The notes: generated from the letters alone by a model not told the origin. A DNA stretch of 64,000 bases from Xanthostigma xanthostigma (GCA_963575645.1 OY754465.1:44480401-44544400); one strand, 5' to 3'. Shown: positions 11,407 to 23,969, counted from the first letter of the stretch. Program-made: numbers and translations.

Positions 11407-12336
11407 TTTTATTTTGACGTTTTCTCGAAACGCGACTTTTAGAAAAGTTATCCTTGGGGTAACTGAACTACATCAAAATGAACACTGACAATAATTATTA
11501 TGGTACATGAATTACAATAAACTCGGCTGCAATCTGGTATATGAATATATTTTTTTAGCTTACGTTTTAAAATATAGGCATATAGCCCGCGGAGAGCGCT
11601 GGCCAAGTTCTCGCAAAGTACTGTGCACTATATATTTGCACGAACAATTTCGAGTCTTTTCGACTCCCCACCCTCTGTCCCCGAGACTAGTTACCTTACA
11701 GAACTGAATTGTTTTCAGGGGGGTTAATATAACCATAAAGACGCAGTGTTTCAAATTTCATACGTTTAGGTTAAATAGTTTCCAAGATACGAGTGTCCAA
11801 AAATCACGATTTTCGACACTCACTGATCATCGTAATTCACAAGCGTCTAGCCGGTACTGGAAGCATCGAACTGAATGCATCTACCGGCAGTCCGAAGACT
11901 ACTCGCGTCTAGTCGGAATATAGACATGATTGTGATATAATGAAGTATGGTTTCAAAAATTTTAAAAGTAAATTCTATGTTTTTTTTGCATTAAAAGTAT
12001 TAGTCATTCTTTTGTGTTTGGTATTTCCTGTTGCCGTTATTTCTCCCGTTAAAACTGGGCTTGTTAATAAACTCTATTTTTTACTCAGAAAACGATCTTC
12101 AATTAGTGCATTGACATTAATTGTTGAAATGTTTGATAATCCTCATACATACATATTATTCAGGAAATTTGAACATAATAAATTCGAATCATAAATTTTA
12201 TAAAAAACTGGTCAACGGTCGACCGGAAATTCTAAACCTTCAGACTCATACGTATTTATTGGAATTAAAAGAAACGAATTTGTAGCAGATCGACGTAATT
12301 GATTGTCAAATCTTTGATTAACGTCTGAATAGAACT
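11407..12336. other. Unassigned DNA
   Basis: No recognised gene. A frame at 11940-12194 has a hydrophobic N-terminal stretch but no family signature and no support. Confidence 0.4.
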
Positions 12337-12592
12337 CTTCAAGTAAATAAAATTGTCGACCAATTTTTCTCAGACCATACGATATATTGACAAAAATGAT
12401 AAAAATACAAATCAATATAACATAAAATGACGTTTCGATCCGGATTTGGATCTTCTTCAGAAAAATCTAAAAAGAAGATCCAAATCCGGATCGAAACGTC
12501 ATTTTATGTTATATTGATTTGTATTTTTATCATTTTTGTCAATATATCGTATGGTCTGAGAAAAATTGGTCGACAATTTTATTTACTTGAAG
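12337..12592. repeat. Near-perfect palindrome, 121-bp arms
   Basis: Arms 12337-12457 and 12472-12592 are near-identical inverted copies around a loop of about 14 bases. The innermost arm carries gatccaaatccggatcgaaa and acgtca. A related but non-palindromic relative is at 42650-42880. The motif 'ctgaagaag...cgaaacgtca' resembles the conserved ends of Penelope-like retroelements (inference). Confidence 0.75.
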
Positions 12593-12811
12593 TAATTGAT
12601 TGTCATTGAATTTTAAAGAGACGCGAATGATAACAGAAAACTTCTATAATTTCGTGATTTATCACGGACAGTTTTTTTTTCATTGTATTTATTTGTTATT
12701 CCCACTCTATAATATACAAGGTGTTGCGTTTCAGAGGTCTCCTAAGATTTTTTTGTGTATTTTCTTTTGTAGAGAAAACTCAATAATTGTTTGGAATTGT
12801 ATCAATCTATA

Positions 12812-13118
12812 TCTATACTAGTGTATAAAGCTGAAGAGTTTGATTGTTTGTTTGTTTGGTTGTACGCGCTGATTTCAGGAACTACTGGTTCGAAATGAAT
12901 TTTTTTTGTTGGATAGTCCATTTATCGAGGAGGGCTATAGGCTACAATCTACATAATATCATTAGTTCAGAAGCAAACGAACAATACTGTTTAGTATCTA
13001 CCAAATAGCGACATCTGTTTGAACTTGCTCAAAGCTATTAGTTCAGACGCCGGGCCGCAAACGAAATACATTTTGCAGAATTTTATCTATTGCACCCGGG
13101 TGAAATTGGGACGGACCG
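12812..13118 (+). mobile_element. Helitron 5' fragment
   Basis: Starts ctatactagtgtataaagct and contains gaagagtttg.ttgtttgttt and gttggatagtccatttatcg. The same head occurs at 33437, inverted at 33300-33430, and at 41155. No complete 3' tail belongs to it. Confidence 0.5.
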
Positions 13119-13362
13119 CTATAATATTATAAAGAGGTAAAGTTTGTAAGTTTAGATGTAGGAGGCGATCTCCGAAACTACTCATCCAATTTCAATTATT
13201 TTTTCACCAATATTTAGAATGAACCTTCAGGATTTATGCAGGTTATAATATTATCGCGTTTAAATAAAAGCGCTTTTCGTGGAGACCAATTTTGCAACGC
13301 AAGTCGACGAAAAAACGCCGACAATCTACAAATTCGGGCGAAGCCGAAACGGACCGCTAGTC
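13119..13362 (+). mobile_element. Short Helitron-like element
   Basis: Runs from taatattataaagaggtaaa to gaccgctag, with the tail cgggcgaagccgaaacggaccgctag. A similar copy is inverted at about 16270-16570. Too short to encode anything. Confidence 0.6.
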
Positions 13363-13854
13363 ATACTATAATATTATGTCATTTAGCTATAGATTATAGA
13401 TAAACTAATGGCCCTACCCGACTTCACCTGTGTAGATAAAATTTTGTTATCTAAAGACTCAATTTTAAAAAGTTGCTCAGTCGAGTTACCTTACACACTC
13501 GCTTCACCCGTTCGCTCAAATTTATAATTAATTATTTTGCCACCACTCGCTTCCCTCGTTCAATTTCCAATTCAGAATCTGATTTGCACTTGGACGAATT
13601 CTAGCTCACAGACCTAAATTTTCCTTCAGAATTAAGCTGTCAAATGGTCTAAAAACCGCATTCAAATCTGTTCAATAACAATAGAGATTCAATCCGATTT
13701 TCACCCGGGAGAAGTCGGGCCGGCCAGTTATTATAAATATGAACATTCCGCCCAAAAAAATGGTAAAAATCGCATTCAAATCCATTCAGTACTTCTCGTG
13801 TGTTTAACTAATACACTCAAAATTGAACTTTTTTTTATAATTAATGTGTATTAT

Positions 13855-14432
13855 AGTCAGAGTGCCCGTCGGCAAAAATTTTACTGATACACACTCTCAC
13901 CAAACTTTGTATATGGCTTCATTAGGCCTAGTCTGACACCTATTTTCTCTATGACTTTTCTTGGTTTTGGGGCGTTTTCCCTTTAAATTTTCCGAAAGAT
14001 GTCGTTTTGACGACATGTAAAAAATTTATAGATACTGTTCGGTTTTTAATTGGATAGCTTAAAAGCTTCAACCAAAACGCTAAAATAATGTTCTCTGACA
14101 AATAACATGAACTATTTAAAATGTCTGACACCTCGAATACGTTCGACATATTCGAAGTGTCAGACATTTTAAATGGTTCATGTTATTTATCAGAGAACAT
14201 TATTTTAGCGTTTTGGTTGAAGGTTTTAAGCTATCCAATTAAAAAAACGAACACTATCTATAAATTTTTACATATCGTCAAAACGACATCTTTCGGAAAA
14301 TTTAGAGGGAAAACGCCCCAAAATCAAGAAAAGTCGTAGAGGAAATAGGTGTCAGACTAGACCTAATGAAGCCATATACAAAGTTTTGGGAGAGTATGTA
14401 TCAGTAAAATTTTTGCCGACGGGCAGTCTGAC
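13855..14432. mobile_element. Palindromic element, about 290-bp arms, copy 1
   Basis: The whole 578 bp is one long foldback centred near 14142. The ends are GTCAG.GTGCCCGTCGGCAA and the complement (ttgccgacgggcagtctgac). ATTATA is found on both sides (about 13849-13854 and 14433-14438), a likely TSD. Arms are almost identical, so the element could form a very long hairpin. A 3'-truncated copy is at 32084-32500. Open frames inside (13949-14167 and 14121-14339) are mirror translations of the same arm, not genes. Confidence 0.8.
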
Positions 14433-14557
14433 CATTATAAATGGTGATATTCCTGCGCACTTCGAGTAAAGGCTGTCAAGGCCCAGAACAACAATTATTT
14501 TTCAGTTTCTTTATTATTTGTAACATGTATTACAAGAAAAGAATAAAAATAGACATT

Positions 14558-14960
14558 TTTTATATGAAACATTTAATGGCGCGTTTGGTTGGGAGTAAAA
14601 CCGTGCAATTGGCGCGACACTTTTATGGGACGACGTTTTTAGTACGCTTGCTGTGTGTGTGTGTTGGATTAAGCATGGCCTTAGTTTAATTAAGGCAACC
14701 GTCTAGATATAGAGAGCTATAGTTACTATAGTTTAGTTACTAGTATTTCGTTAGATGACAGCCCGTGACGCTTGCTTTGTGTATGTGTTGGATTATAACT
14801 TGGCTTTTGTTAAAGGCGATAACTAGCTGACAGGGCAAAATTTAGTTACAGGGCGATATTTAGTTACTAGAATTTCGTTAGTTGACAGAGCGAAATTTTA
14901 TTACTATAGAATTTCGCTTAAATTTATGTTTTGCATCTGCCAGGCGGCCCACAACGGCTC
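14558..14960 (+). repeat. Repeat family G, copy 2
   Basis: Same head (atgaaacatttaatggcgcg) and the same tagttactagtatttcgttag units as 7258-7745, and ends in the ctgccaggcggccc block. Confidence 0.7.
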
Positions 14961-15778
14961 ATATTTTTTGAAGTGAAAACTTCTTTAGCGGCGTTGTACA
15001 CTTTTTTTGTAATGGGTAAAAAATGTTAAACTCGCGCCAGGAAAAGTATAACTGGGTGAGACTCTAAGTGATAGTAATTGCCAGACACTTTTTATACAAC
15101 GTTAGACATCTAGCGTTTAAATATCGTACATAAAAATGCAATCTATGATACAAACCATTTTATTTACAAGTGTTGCCAATAAATAAACAATGCCTCTAAA
15201 TGCAAAAAATTAAGACGTTAATATTCAAGTTTTCACTTCTGCCGGCACTCCCGGAGTGTAACCCGTCTTTTTTTTTAAACATTTTATCATGAAAAAACCT
15301 AAATCCTGAAAAGTGCAATTGGTTTCGATTAGCAAAATATTTACTTCTTAGACTCTTTCAATACAATTACTAAATGTAAGCCCCTATTATTTTGTGACAA
15401 TGTGAAAATTTAGTTATTTTGCTATAAAAACGAATTGAAGGACAATATCTAACGGCACCTTTGTTTTGTTGGATTTTAATAGTCAATACAAAAATAAAAA
15501 GCATGTGGGTTATGTAATATCAACAATGCCTACAGCAGCTGCTGTCTTATCTGCCTTGATCGATGACAGGTGTTTTAAGGAGATGTGGGCACAGGTGAAA
15601 TGAATCGTTCGGATTTAAATGATAGAATTAATCAGTTCTTTGTATTATATCGTGAACAGATTCATCTGTTTGATACACCTTCAGGGTCTCAATAATTGAT
15701 ATTATACAGTACCACTTTTCAAGAGTTCGACTCTATTCAATATCCAACGTTACCTATAGTGTATAGGTATAGGTACGT
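14961..15778. other. Unassigned DNA
   Basis: No recognised gene or repeat. A 25-codon frame starting MPTAAAVLSALIDDR near 15528 is too short to judge. Confidence 0.3.
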
Positions 15779-16070
15779 ATAATACGCGCCACGAATCTAA
15801 AAGGCTCGGAAGTTAGATGCGAATGCAAACTCGCAACTCAACAAAACTATAATAACAATAACAACTTGACAATAGCGTACTCTATTGTACTTTAAAGCAG
15901 GAAAGCGATAAGTGACAAAGGCAACGAGCGATCACGGCCAATCGCCGATGAGCGTACGTTCCGTGCAGGTAACTGGGAGGTGGTGGGAGTTTCAACGGCT
16001 CTAAAATGTGCCTTTGCGACGCTGTTTGTGACTAACTTCCGAACCTTTTAGATCCGCGGCGCGTATTATA
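15779..16070. mobile_element. MITE family F, copy 2
   Basis: Ends ATAATACGCGCCACGAATCT and, on the other strand, ATAATACGCGCCGCGGATCT; TIR about 40 bases, 292 bp. The interior is close to 3158-3461. Confidence 0.75.
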
Positions 16071-16255
16071 TTCGAATTGTCTGCTAGGTTACAATGCTAT
16101 ACTCGTATTGAATTTTCTGGAGAAGAGGAATCGTCTTGGAGCGTTGATTCGGGAATCTGCATCAGTCGAGAAGTAGGATGACCATTTTTCTCGTATAGCA
16201 CAATGCGGGACAGAAAATGATTGTTCAGTTCGCTGAGAAAAGAACTTTTTTGGCT

Positions 16256-16860
16256 TTAAAGGGCAAATATAAAAGGATTAGGATCGTCCCCGCCTACCCG
16301 CATACTAATGTTTGTTAAACTTAATGCTTTTATATCACTAACGGTCCGGTTCGACTTCGCCCGAATTTGTAGATTGTCGCCGTTTTTTCGTCGACTTGCG
16401 TTGCAAAATTGGTCTCCACGAAAAGCGCTTTTATTTAAACGCGATAATATATAGCCTGTACCAATTCTGAAGGTCCATTCTAAATATTGGTGAAAAAATT
16501 TGAAATCGGATAAGTAGTTTCGAAGATTGCCGCCCATATCCAAACTTACAAACTTTAGCTCTTTATAATATCATAGCGGTCCATCCCGGTTTCACCTGGG
16601 TGCGATATATATAATTCGCTGCAAAATGTATTTCGATTGCGTCCCGGCGTGTGAACTAATAGCTTTGACTCAAAGCTATTAGTTCATACCGTAATTCCGT
16701 ACAAAATATTTAATAAAATCTACCCTGTAGCGTAAGTTGCACTGAGCAAGACACATTTACAAAATTTCATTAAAATCTGTTCAGTGGTTTTGGAGATTAG
16801 CGCAGCCAAAAATTGTGACACGCGAATTTTATATATAATAATTAGCTGACCCGGCAAACT
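16256..16860 (-). mobile_element. Helitron-derived fragments, inverted
   Basis: The minus strand reads a copy of the 13119-13362 element (tail in cgaatttgtagattgtcgcc, head near 16565 tttataatatcatagcg), followed by a second Helitron-style tail (cccggtttcacctgggtgcg) and a fragment with caaagctattagttcata. Boundaries are blurred. Confidence 0.5.
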
Positions 16861-17183
16861 TCTTGGTATTTGTTGGGTGCGAGGTGACACATGTAGACGC
16901 CTGGCGGGGATAACTGATCGATTGATAATTGATTAATTATCGACCACATTATAACAATCGCACTTTCTGTTTTCACTGGGCTAAATACATAAAAATTTAC
17001 CTTTATATTGCCATATTGCAACCCTATTGCGCATCTGTGGATGAAAGTAAAAATACTAATATCGCTATTAAAAAATAGGGGTTGGTGGTAGAACGGTGAA
17101 AATTTAGGGTTATAATTATTTTTAATTACAAAATAATGTGAATTTTTCATACGGTATAGTGCGTACTACTATTTAATAACTAT

Positions 17184-17410
17184 AAAGAATAGTTTCTGTT
17201 GCTACATTGTTAAAACACAAATAGCTATATATTAGAATGATGAATTGACCTTACTGTGTCACTGTGGAGTAATGTAACTCAGTCCGCCGCGATAGTGGAA
17301 AGATTCGGGGTTCGTATCCCGATGGTGACATTGTGTGAGAAATAATTTTTTCTAATATAGACATGCAACAATGGGTGTTTTAACAATGTAGCAACAGAAG
17401 CTATTCTTTA
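17184..17410. mobile_element. Foldback element carrying a tRNA-like module
   Basis: TIRs of about 31 bases: AGAATAGTTTCTGTTGCTAC...GTTAAAAC and the complement at 17375-17407. The interior (17279-17330) holds cagtccgccgcgatagtgga followed by attcggggttcgtatcccga, a Pol III B-box-like sequence. A related module lies at 63191-63240. Confidence 0.6.
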
Positions 17411-17999
17411 AAATTATTTTTAATGACAAATCACAAAAAAATGTTTTTTTGGTATAAGTACCGTATATACTGTCATATTATGCATTTAGTAAAAAGCTGT
17501 TATTTTGACATTACAAACAGACACTTCAATTTTATTTATCTGTAGGTATATAGATGTATAGATAACATTAGATTATAGGGTAAATCTCACGCGAGAGGGA
17601 GGGAGGAGTCCAAATTTAAAAATACACTTCACGTAATTAATGGACGTATCCTAATCAAATTCGTTACTGTTCGTAATCCTCTTCCAAATGTCCAATTGAT
17701 GTGAAATTTTGCTGCCGTATGTAGTTTTAATGATAATGCAATATTCTGGTACTTTGGCTATATTAATATTTATGTAACAAGTTAAAAAATGGAAATACAT
17801 TTTTTTTAATAGATTGCACGTATAGACACTACTCTCAACAAATGTAAATTTCACTTAAATTACTGATATTTTCAACCAAAACACAATTTTTATACACAAA
17901 CCCCGAATGCATTAATATTTTTTTACCGATATTTTATGTCCCTTCTCTAAATTTCAGTACTCTTTGTTCTGTTTTTATTTTTAACAGTATTATATGAAT
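17411..17999. other. Unassigned AT-rich DNA
   Basis: Nothing recognised. Confidence 0.4.
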
Positions 18000-18480
18000 G
18001 ACAGGGCATACGCTCTATAGTGTGTTAACCGAAAGTGATAACAGTGAATAATTCGTGTATGCTACTTGATACAAAAGAAGTTTAAATAGTTTTTTTTTCA
18101 ACTTGACATTTATTATCGGAAACTGCTGAGGTATATTTTTTTGAACTTCAAACTCAACCGGAAGTGTACACGCATTTTTTTTCAAATGGCAACTCTTTTT
18201 TTATATGTTTGAAATCTGCATTTTTTTCCTATAAATTCATATGAACTTTTCATATTCGAGAAAAACGTTATCAATTTATTAATTAAATAAACAGTAATAA
18301 TTATTTTCATAACACTCCGCAAATGTGTAAATTGTTAATAATAATTATTACTGTGTATTTAATTATTAAATTGATAACGTTCTTCTCGAATATTTTCTTA
18401 TGTAATTTTATAGAATACACTGTATAGAAAACGAGATATAGAAACAGGACGAAACATTTGACTATACTATTTCGATTTAC
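18000..18480. repeat. Repeat family E, copy 1
   Basis: Shares accgaaagtg.taacaataat-like and gctgaggtatatttttttg...aactcaaccggaagtg blocks with 32690-33130. In both copies the 3' half is an imperfect palindrome around cgttatcaatttattaatta and its complement. Confidence 0.6.
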
Positions 18481-18942
18481 GAGCAATGCCATGACACTAA
18501 CGGCTGCCTTTCGAAGTTAAAATCTTTGATAATAAACTAGAAGTATATTGTCATTCTTCCTATATGACTGTGAACCAAGTTCATGTATTATTTGATTTAA
18601 TAAAAATTAGGTAAAACTTTATGTATAGAAAAAAATAAATTTCAAAAAATAATTTTGTACAATCTAAATTTCTCAGTAGGTACCTACATATTTTTATCAA
18701 ACATTTGTAAATAAAAAAAATTTAAAATGTTAATTGGACTTCCCGTAATTTGAAATCTCATTTCGTGCTGTAAAGGAATACTGACAGGAAATACCTATTT
18801 TGTTTTCTGATACTTTTTTAAGTCAAAAAAAAGTTTTTTTTTTGTAAGCACTACTTTCTATCAATTAATTTTCTTAATGTATGTGACTATTTATTAAACT
18901 TTCAAAGGGGCCTAAAGAATAGATATCTAAATAGTAAATATA
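18481..18942. other. Unassigned AT-rich DNA
   Basis: Nothing recognised. Confidence 0.4.
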
Positions 18943-19413
18943 TAAAACCGTGACTGACTGCTCCATCAACGCACAGCTCAAACCACTGGACTGATTGGGC
19001 TGAAATTTGGCACACAGATATAATTATTATGACATAGGCATCCGCTAAGAACATATTTTTGAAAATTCTGCCCCTAAAATAGTGTAACGGAGGTTCAAAA
19101 TTTGCATGGATAAATCATATAAGATAGATGTATCAATTCGAAAATGCGCAGGAATACTCCTGTCAACAAATAAATTAACACCTGTTTCATGTTTTCTCAA
19201 AAACTACCCCTTCAGAGGGTTAAAAGAGATAATAGACTAAAAATCAACATGTGTGTCGTTTTTAAGGTTTGTCTGAACATTGATCACGTGGATGTCATCA
19301 ATTTTTAAATTTATTAGGGGAGATCTACGTCGAGAAAGGAGTAACTATGCCAAATAATGGGAATGCATCCGTGTGTCGTCTCAATCGCGTGCAAAGCCGC
19401 GGGTAACGGCTAG
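18943..19413 (+). mobile_element. Helitron-like element
   Basis: The head ataaaaccgtgactgactgc...aaaccactggactgattggg and tail cgcgtgcaaagccgcgggtaacggctag, with a CGCG/CGCGG hairpin 10 bases before CTAG, are typical non-autonomous insect Helitrons. No coding sequence. Confidence 0.6.
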
Positions 19414-19886
19414 TGTTGTAATACTTTTGTAGAATCAGAGTTCTTGGTTGTCACTGCATTAGCAGAATACGACTCAATAATCAAAAACATTCTGTATGCA
19501 TTTCAACGCACGCACGAGTATATAATCTGGAGTGCTATCGACAAATTATAATTGTAGATTTGATGTTATGAAATCTGTGTGTGGGACACTAGCTATACAA
19601 GGAATACAATCACGCCGACCGGACCCAACTTTCGATTTTAACAAGAGAAAGGGATTGTCTGCCCCTTTCGGAAGGACATCTGCGTGCACTAGATTGTTTT
19701 GACGGAAAAAAATGCTGCGAGCTTTTACCAACAAAAAATATGAAAAAGTTGTTTATTGCCGTACAGTATAAAACAAAGTAATACAGTCTGTTTTTACAAG
19801 ATTTGGCTTATAACTCTAATACATTTTTTCTGTTAAATGAAGAAAGTAATAAGAAAAAATTTTGAAGAGAAACTTCTTTACGCACG
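19414..19886. other. Unassigned DNA
   Basis: Nothing recognised. Confidence 0.4.
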
Positions 19887-21050
19887 CTAGACTTGGGGAG
19901 TAAGCTGGTGAATGCCTGACGAGAGATTTACGGAAGTGTGATCGGGTGAGGCGAACGGAAGTTGAGAGGGAGATATAAGTTAGTGAAGTTAGAAAGAGGA
20001 TAACAAATACTTCACTGGCTAGTGGCGCCATCAGGTGGCCGAAAATATAAGCAGTACTAACAATAGAACGATACATACTTTACTTGCTAGTGGCGCTATC
20101 GGGTGAAAGAAAAAAGTTTTGTAAACCTACTTTTAATAATATTTCATAAAGATTTACGCTTAACATCCAACGAGCAGTGCCGGATTATACCAAGTGCCGC
20201 CTATACGCTAAAACAGGCTTGCCGCCCACTTAAGGCTAGCGTTTTCTCGACTTTCAAATCATTCCATCATTCCGCATATATTTGCTTTAGTAGCCCGCAA
20301 ATACTCCAGGTTTGAACTAGGTTCTCATTTATCCTACCAAGACTCACGTTCGAGGGAAAACGTTGCCTCCCGCCCCTGATAACGTGCTGTGTATATTAAT
20401 ATTATATAATTAAATAATATCTGATTCCGATTGGAGGTTCAAGACAGACCGTCATTTCGTTAGTTAGAAATCATTTTATTTTTTTTTTTTTTGCGACCGT
20501 CCCTGCCGCTCCTCCGACGAGTGCTGCCCTACGCTTCAGCGTAGTTAGCGTCTTATATAGGTTAATCCGGCACTGCCAACGAGAGCTAAGTAATTGCAAT
20601 GTATTACTTTTGTTTTCATTATCTTTATGTTTATATTTTCTTTCTTCATACAATAGAATGACATACTTTACTTGCCAGTGGCGCTATCGGGTGACAGAAA
20701 AAAGTTTTGTAAACCTACTTAGCTTGCATAGCTAAATAATATTTCATAAAGATTTATGCTTAAAATCCAACGAGAGCTAAGTAATTGCAATGTATTACTT
20801 TTGTTTTCATTATCTTTATGTTTATATTTATTTCTTCTTACATTAGACTGTTCATTTCGTTCTTGAACAATTTTATAAATTAATATTTTGTTCAGTACAT
20901 TAAATATTCTACTTTTAAGTGAATAAAATTGTAAAATTATTTTTAAAGTTCATATTTTGTGAATTTTCGGGTGAATAATAAAAAATTATGTCAGGAAAAA
21001 GTTTTACTTTAGTCGTGTGGTCTAAAGCACACTAGTTTTTTTATAATCAT
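19887..21050 (+). repeat. Repeat family D, copy 1, partly duplicated and interrupted
   Basis: Starts gagtaagctggtgaatgcc and contains a unit of about 180 bp (tagtggcgctatcgggtga...tccaacgagagctaagtaat) present twice (about 20080-20166 resuming at 20576, and 20650-20850). A single-unit copy is at 41251-41735. The first unit is split by the hAT element at 20175-20575. Confidence 0.7.
20175..20575. mobile_element. Non-autonomous hAT element, 8-bp TSD CCAACGAG
   Basis: TIRs CAGTGCCGGATTATACC and CAGTGCCGGATTAACC (right end, complement). CCAACGAG lies directly on both sides (20167-20174, 20576-20583), and single-copy CCAACGAG appears in the two uninterrupted D units at about 20768 and 41458. This is the hAT rule. 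The 401-bp interior is non-coding and contains a T16-like run. Confidence 0.92.
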
Positions 21051-21439
21051 GGCGAGGGAAAAAGTTAAAAAAAAAAACCTTCATAGGTACCATGAAATCT
21101 GTGCAAACTGCGCAAATATCGCTTTCAAACAGATGCGTTTATTAATTGAGAACAAATTCACAATATCAGAGCTTTAAATTTACGAAAATTACGTTTAATT
21201 ACACTACGTTTAGAAAAAGGCACCTAACTTGAAGTATTTAAAAAAAATATTCTAAATTAAACTTATTTGCTTGCGTTGCCTATAAGAACGACAGTCCTCT
21301 GTTATATTCGCTATGTGCATTATCAAAGTTGCGACAACTAGCGCCATTGACTGGCGAACACACTGCCACTTTTAATACATTATGTCAAATGGGAAAACTA
21401 GTAAAAAGTAAATTAGCACATAATATGATAAACTATTAA

Positions 21440-21745
21440 ATGATTGTCTCTCTCTAAATAAACGAACGAGTGCGAGTAGAACAGAAAGTTCCGTACCGTT
21501 ATTTCATAAAAATTAAATGTGTCATGCAATAACAAGAAATTTATGATTTTCTGATTTTTTCTTTACTGCGTATGCGACTTTCTTTCGCGGCAAACGAGAT
21601 TCTAGGTTAACGGGAAACATTAAAGGTTTTGATAACTGAGTCAGTATAAAAAAAATATTTTTTTTGTGATGTAACTACAAATTTACTGTTTTTGGATTTT
21701 TCCCTTTGCTTGTGCTATAAGACATTGAAATTTGCCAAATTTCAT
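21440..21745 (-). repeat. Fragment of repeat family M
   Basis: Minus-strand copy of the 37700-38048 part of the longer element at 37480-38048: shared cgagtgcgagtagaac, ccgtaccgttatttcataaa and aacgggaaacattaaaggtt. Truncated. Confidence 0.6.
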
Positions 21746-21860
21746 AATTCTAGGTCAACGGGAAATAGGTATACCCTAAAGGTTGAATGAGGAATTTTAT
21801 ATTTTTATCACTTTCTGTATTTTCTGATTCACATTTATAATGTTTTGTTTTAGCTTGTTT

Positions 21861-22082
21861 TTGACGTGATAAGTAACGTCTTATAAATTGATGAAACACC
21901 GGCTGCACGCACGAAAAAGTGTCACGTTCCGCCTGAGCCTGAGCGTGCAAGCGAGAGCGCGGTATAAGCGATAGAGAGGCACGATCGGCCCAAGCGTCGG
22001 CTTGTACGCATTTCAATGTTTCGTTATGACGTTATCACGTAAAACTATCGTCCGTAAACCGACTTTACAGACAACCAATTTT
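21861..22082 (-). repeat. Repeat family J, copy 1
   Basis: Inverted relative of 25789-26043. The ends carry complementary ACGTGATAACGTC blocks. On the minus strand an open frame reads CVQADAWADRASLSLIPRSR and continues to HQFIRRY, 46 codons, identical in protein to the other copy. Function unknown; see finding. Confidence 0.65.
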
Positions 22083-22949
22083 TTTTTTGCATAAACGCAC
22101 AAACGAAATATCTTATTGTTGTTAATTCACATAAATCAGATATTTTATTTATGGTTGGTGTTTTTACAGGAGTTCTAAAAAAGAGGGCACCGGAAAACAA
22201 AAATAAATCCTTGCATGACGTTCCGACCTGATAGATTCGTTTTTAATTACAGAGTTATATGAAAAAGTAAACGTATTTTTATTATTATAAATTTCAAAAT
22301 CAAGATAAAATCTACAATTAGACAACAAACACACGGTTGTGTGTATATATTTGTATAATTAAGTCATATACAAACGAACACCTTTATTAATGTTAATATG
22401 AGCACCTACTAGCGGAAATTCGAATTATTATATATTTTAATATTTATAGATTATACCTGAATGCAATTAGTTACATTAATATTGTGTCCAGTGTCGTTAT
22501 ATAATGACTTCAAAGCAGAGGCGGATTTGAAAATTCTTTAATTTAAAAATATGGAGGGACCAAGTAGTATTAAGTACACTATTAGCAATATATTAATCAG
22601 TAAAATTATTGTGCTAGTTGTTAGTATTAGTTTCGTTTGAAATAATAAGTTTGAAGGAAATTATTCAAAAAGATGAATGATTAAAGAACAGCCAAAACGA
22701 AACCTTTGAGAATCTTGTGTGCATATTCTTAATATTTCTAATTAGAAACCTTATTGCGCTGTTGTATATAACGTTAATTCAAGGGCAAAGCAATTTTTTT
22801 CTGGGAGAGGGGGGGTTAAAGCAAAAAATTCAAATTTTTTAAGTTTAATAAATATCACAAAAAAATACTCACGAAGGAAAGAGTCAAGCAAAATATTAAT
22901 TTCCAAACCGATTTACAATTTTTTTTGAAGAAGTAGGTACCTATTTCTA
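22083..22949. other. Unassigned AT-rich DNA
   Basis: Nothing recognised. Confidence 0.4.
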
Positions 22950-23335
22950 AATTTTATTTTTTGTCTAGGTATTATTTTGAACCGATTTTAATGAAATTTT
23001 GTAAATGTCTTGCTTGGTGCAACTTACATTATAGAATAGTTTTCATTAAATATTTTGTACAAAATTACCGTGTTTTCTCAAAAAAACTGTTTTAGTAACA
23101 TGTAACGACATCTCATAGAATTTATTCAAAGTTATCAGTTCAGAAGCAAGCAAAAAACTGTTTTAGTACCAATTACGAGACATCTGATCGAATTCGCTCA
23201 AAGCCATTAGTTCAGAAGCAAATCTGAGAGAATTTGCTCAACGCTTTTAGTTCAGACGGCGGGCCGCAAACGAAATACATTTTGCAGAATTATATCTACT
23301 TATGGCACCCGGGTGAAACTGGTACTGACCACTTG
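22950..23335 (+). mobile_element. Helitron-derived fragment
   Basis: Contains tttaatgaaattttgtaaat, repeated 'ctcaaagctattagttcaga'-type blocks (three diverged units between 23100 and 23260) and the tail cacccgggtgaaactggtac, related to 13010-13110 and 16600-16720. Confidence 0.5.
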
Positions 23336-23969
23336 TATTACTATAAATAACATATAAAAATTTCAGGTTTGTTGAAATATGTGTTGTCATCCGGCTACTG
23401 GCGCTTCAGCTATAAGAGTTAATTTGTGTGCTGTGCTGGTTCATGTTTGATAAGTGTGCGCGGTTTTTTAAATTTTCTGGAAAGTCATGTCCACATTTCG
23501 TGTTAGATTTTATAGTCCTGTAAAATATTTATCATTCGTTTCTTATTAAGTCGTGGATAAATATTCTGTCATTTGTCAGCTTGTCAGTTTCTTATATAAT
23601 GTGTGATGATAGTCTATGGTTGCAATGAACTTTCAGGCTCATTCCTTTTACATTTAAGATGATTTACTGCATGTATGGAAAGTGATTCGGTATTTTCAGT
23701 ACTATTTTTTACATTTAACACTAAAATAGCTCAGTTAATTAAATAATGTTACAGTGACAGTTGGTCGAACTTTCTTTTGTGATAAAATGAAAATATGCAA
23801 AAGCGAAGGGGGTGTGAGGGAGCTCCTTAAAAAGCAATTACGGGGTGCTGTTGATGCGATGGTGTTTTAGAAATTATCAAATTTCCTTTGACCGCAAGTA
23901 GGGTCACTCCTAACATTATTTTCTTTTAATAATATCGATTGACTGCGTTAACTTTGTGTCAACAAACTT
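23336..23969. other. Unassigned DNA
   Basis: Nothing recognised, except a block near 23800-23870 (ccttaaaaagcaattacggg) that recurs as tandem units at 59825-59990. Confidence 0.4.

Noticed and set aside
13949-14339. Two nearly identical 72-codon frames on opposite strands (also at 32162-32516)
   Set aside because: Mirror translations of the two arms of a palindromic element. Identity follows from the inverted repeat, not from coding selection.
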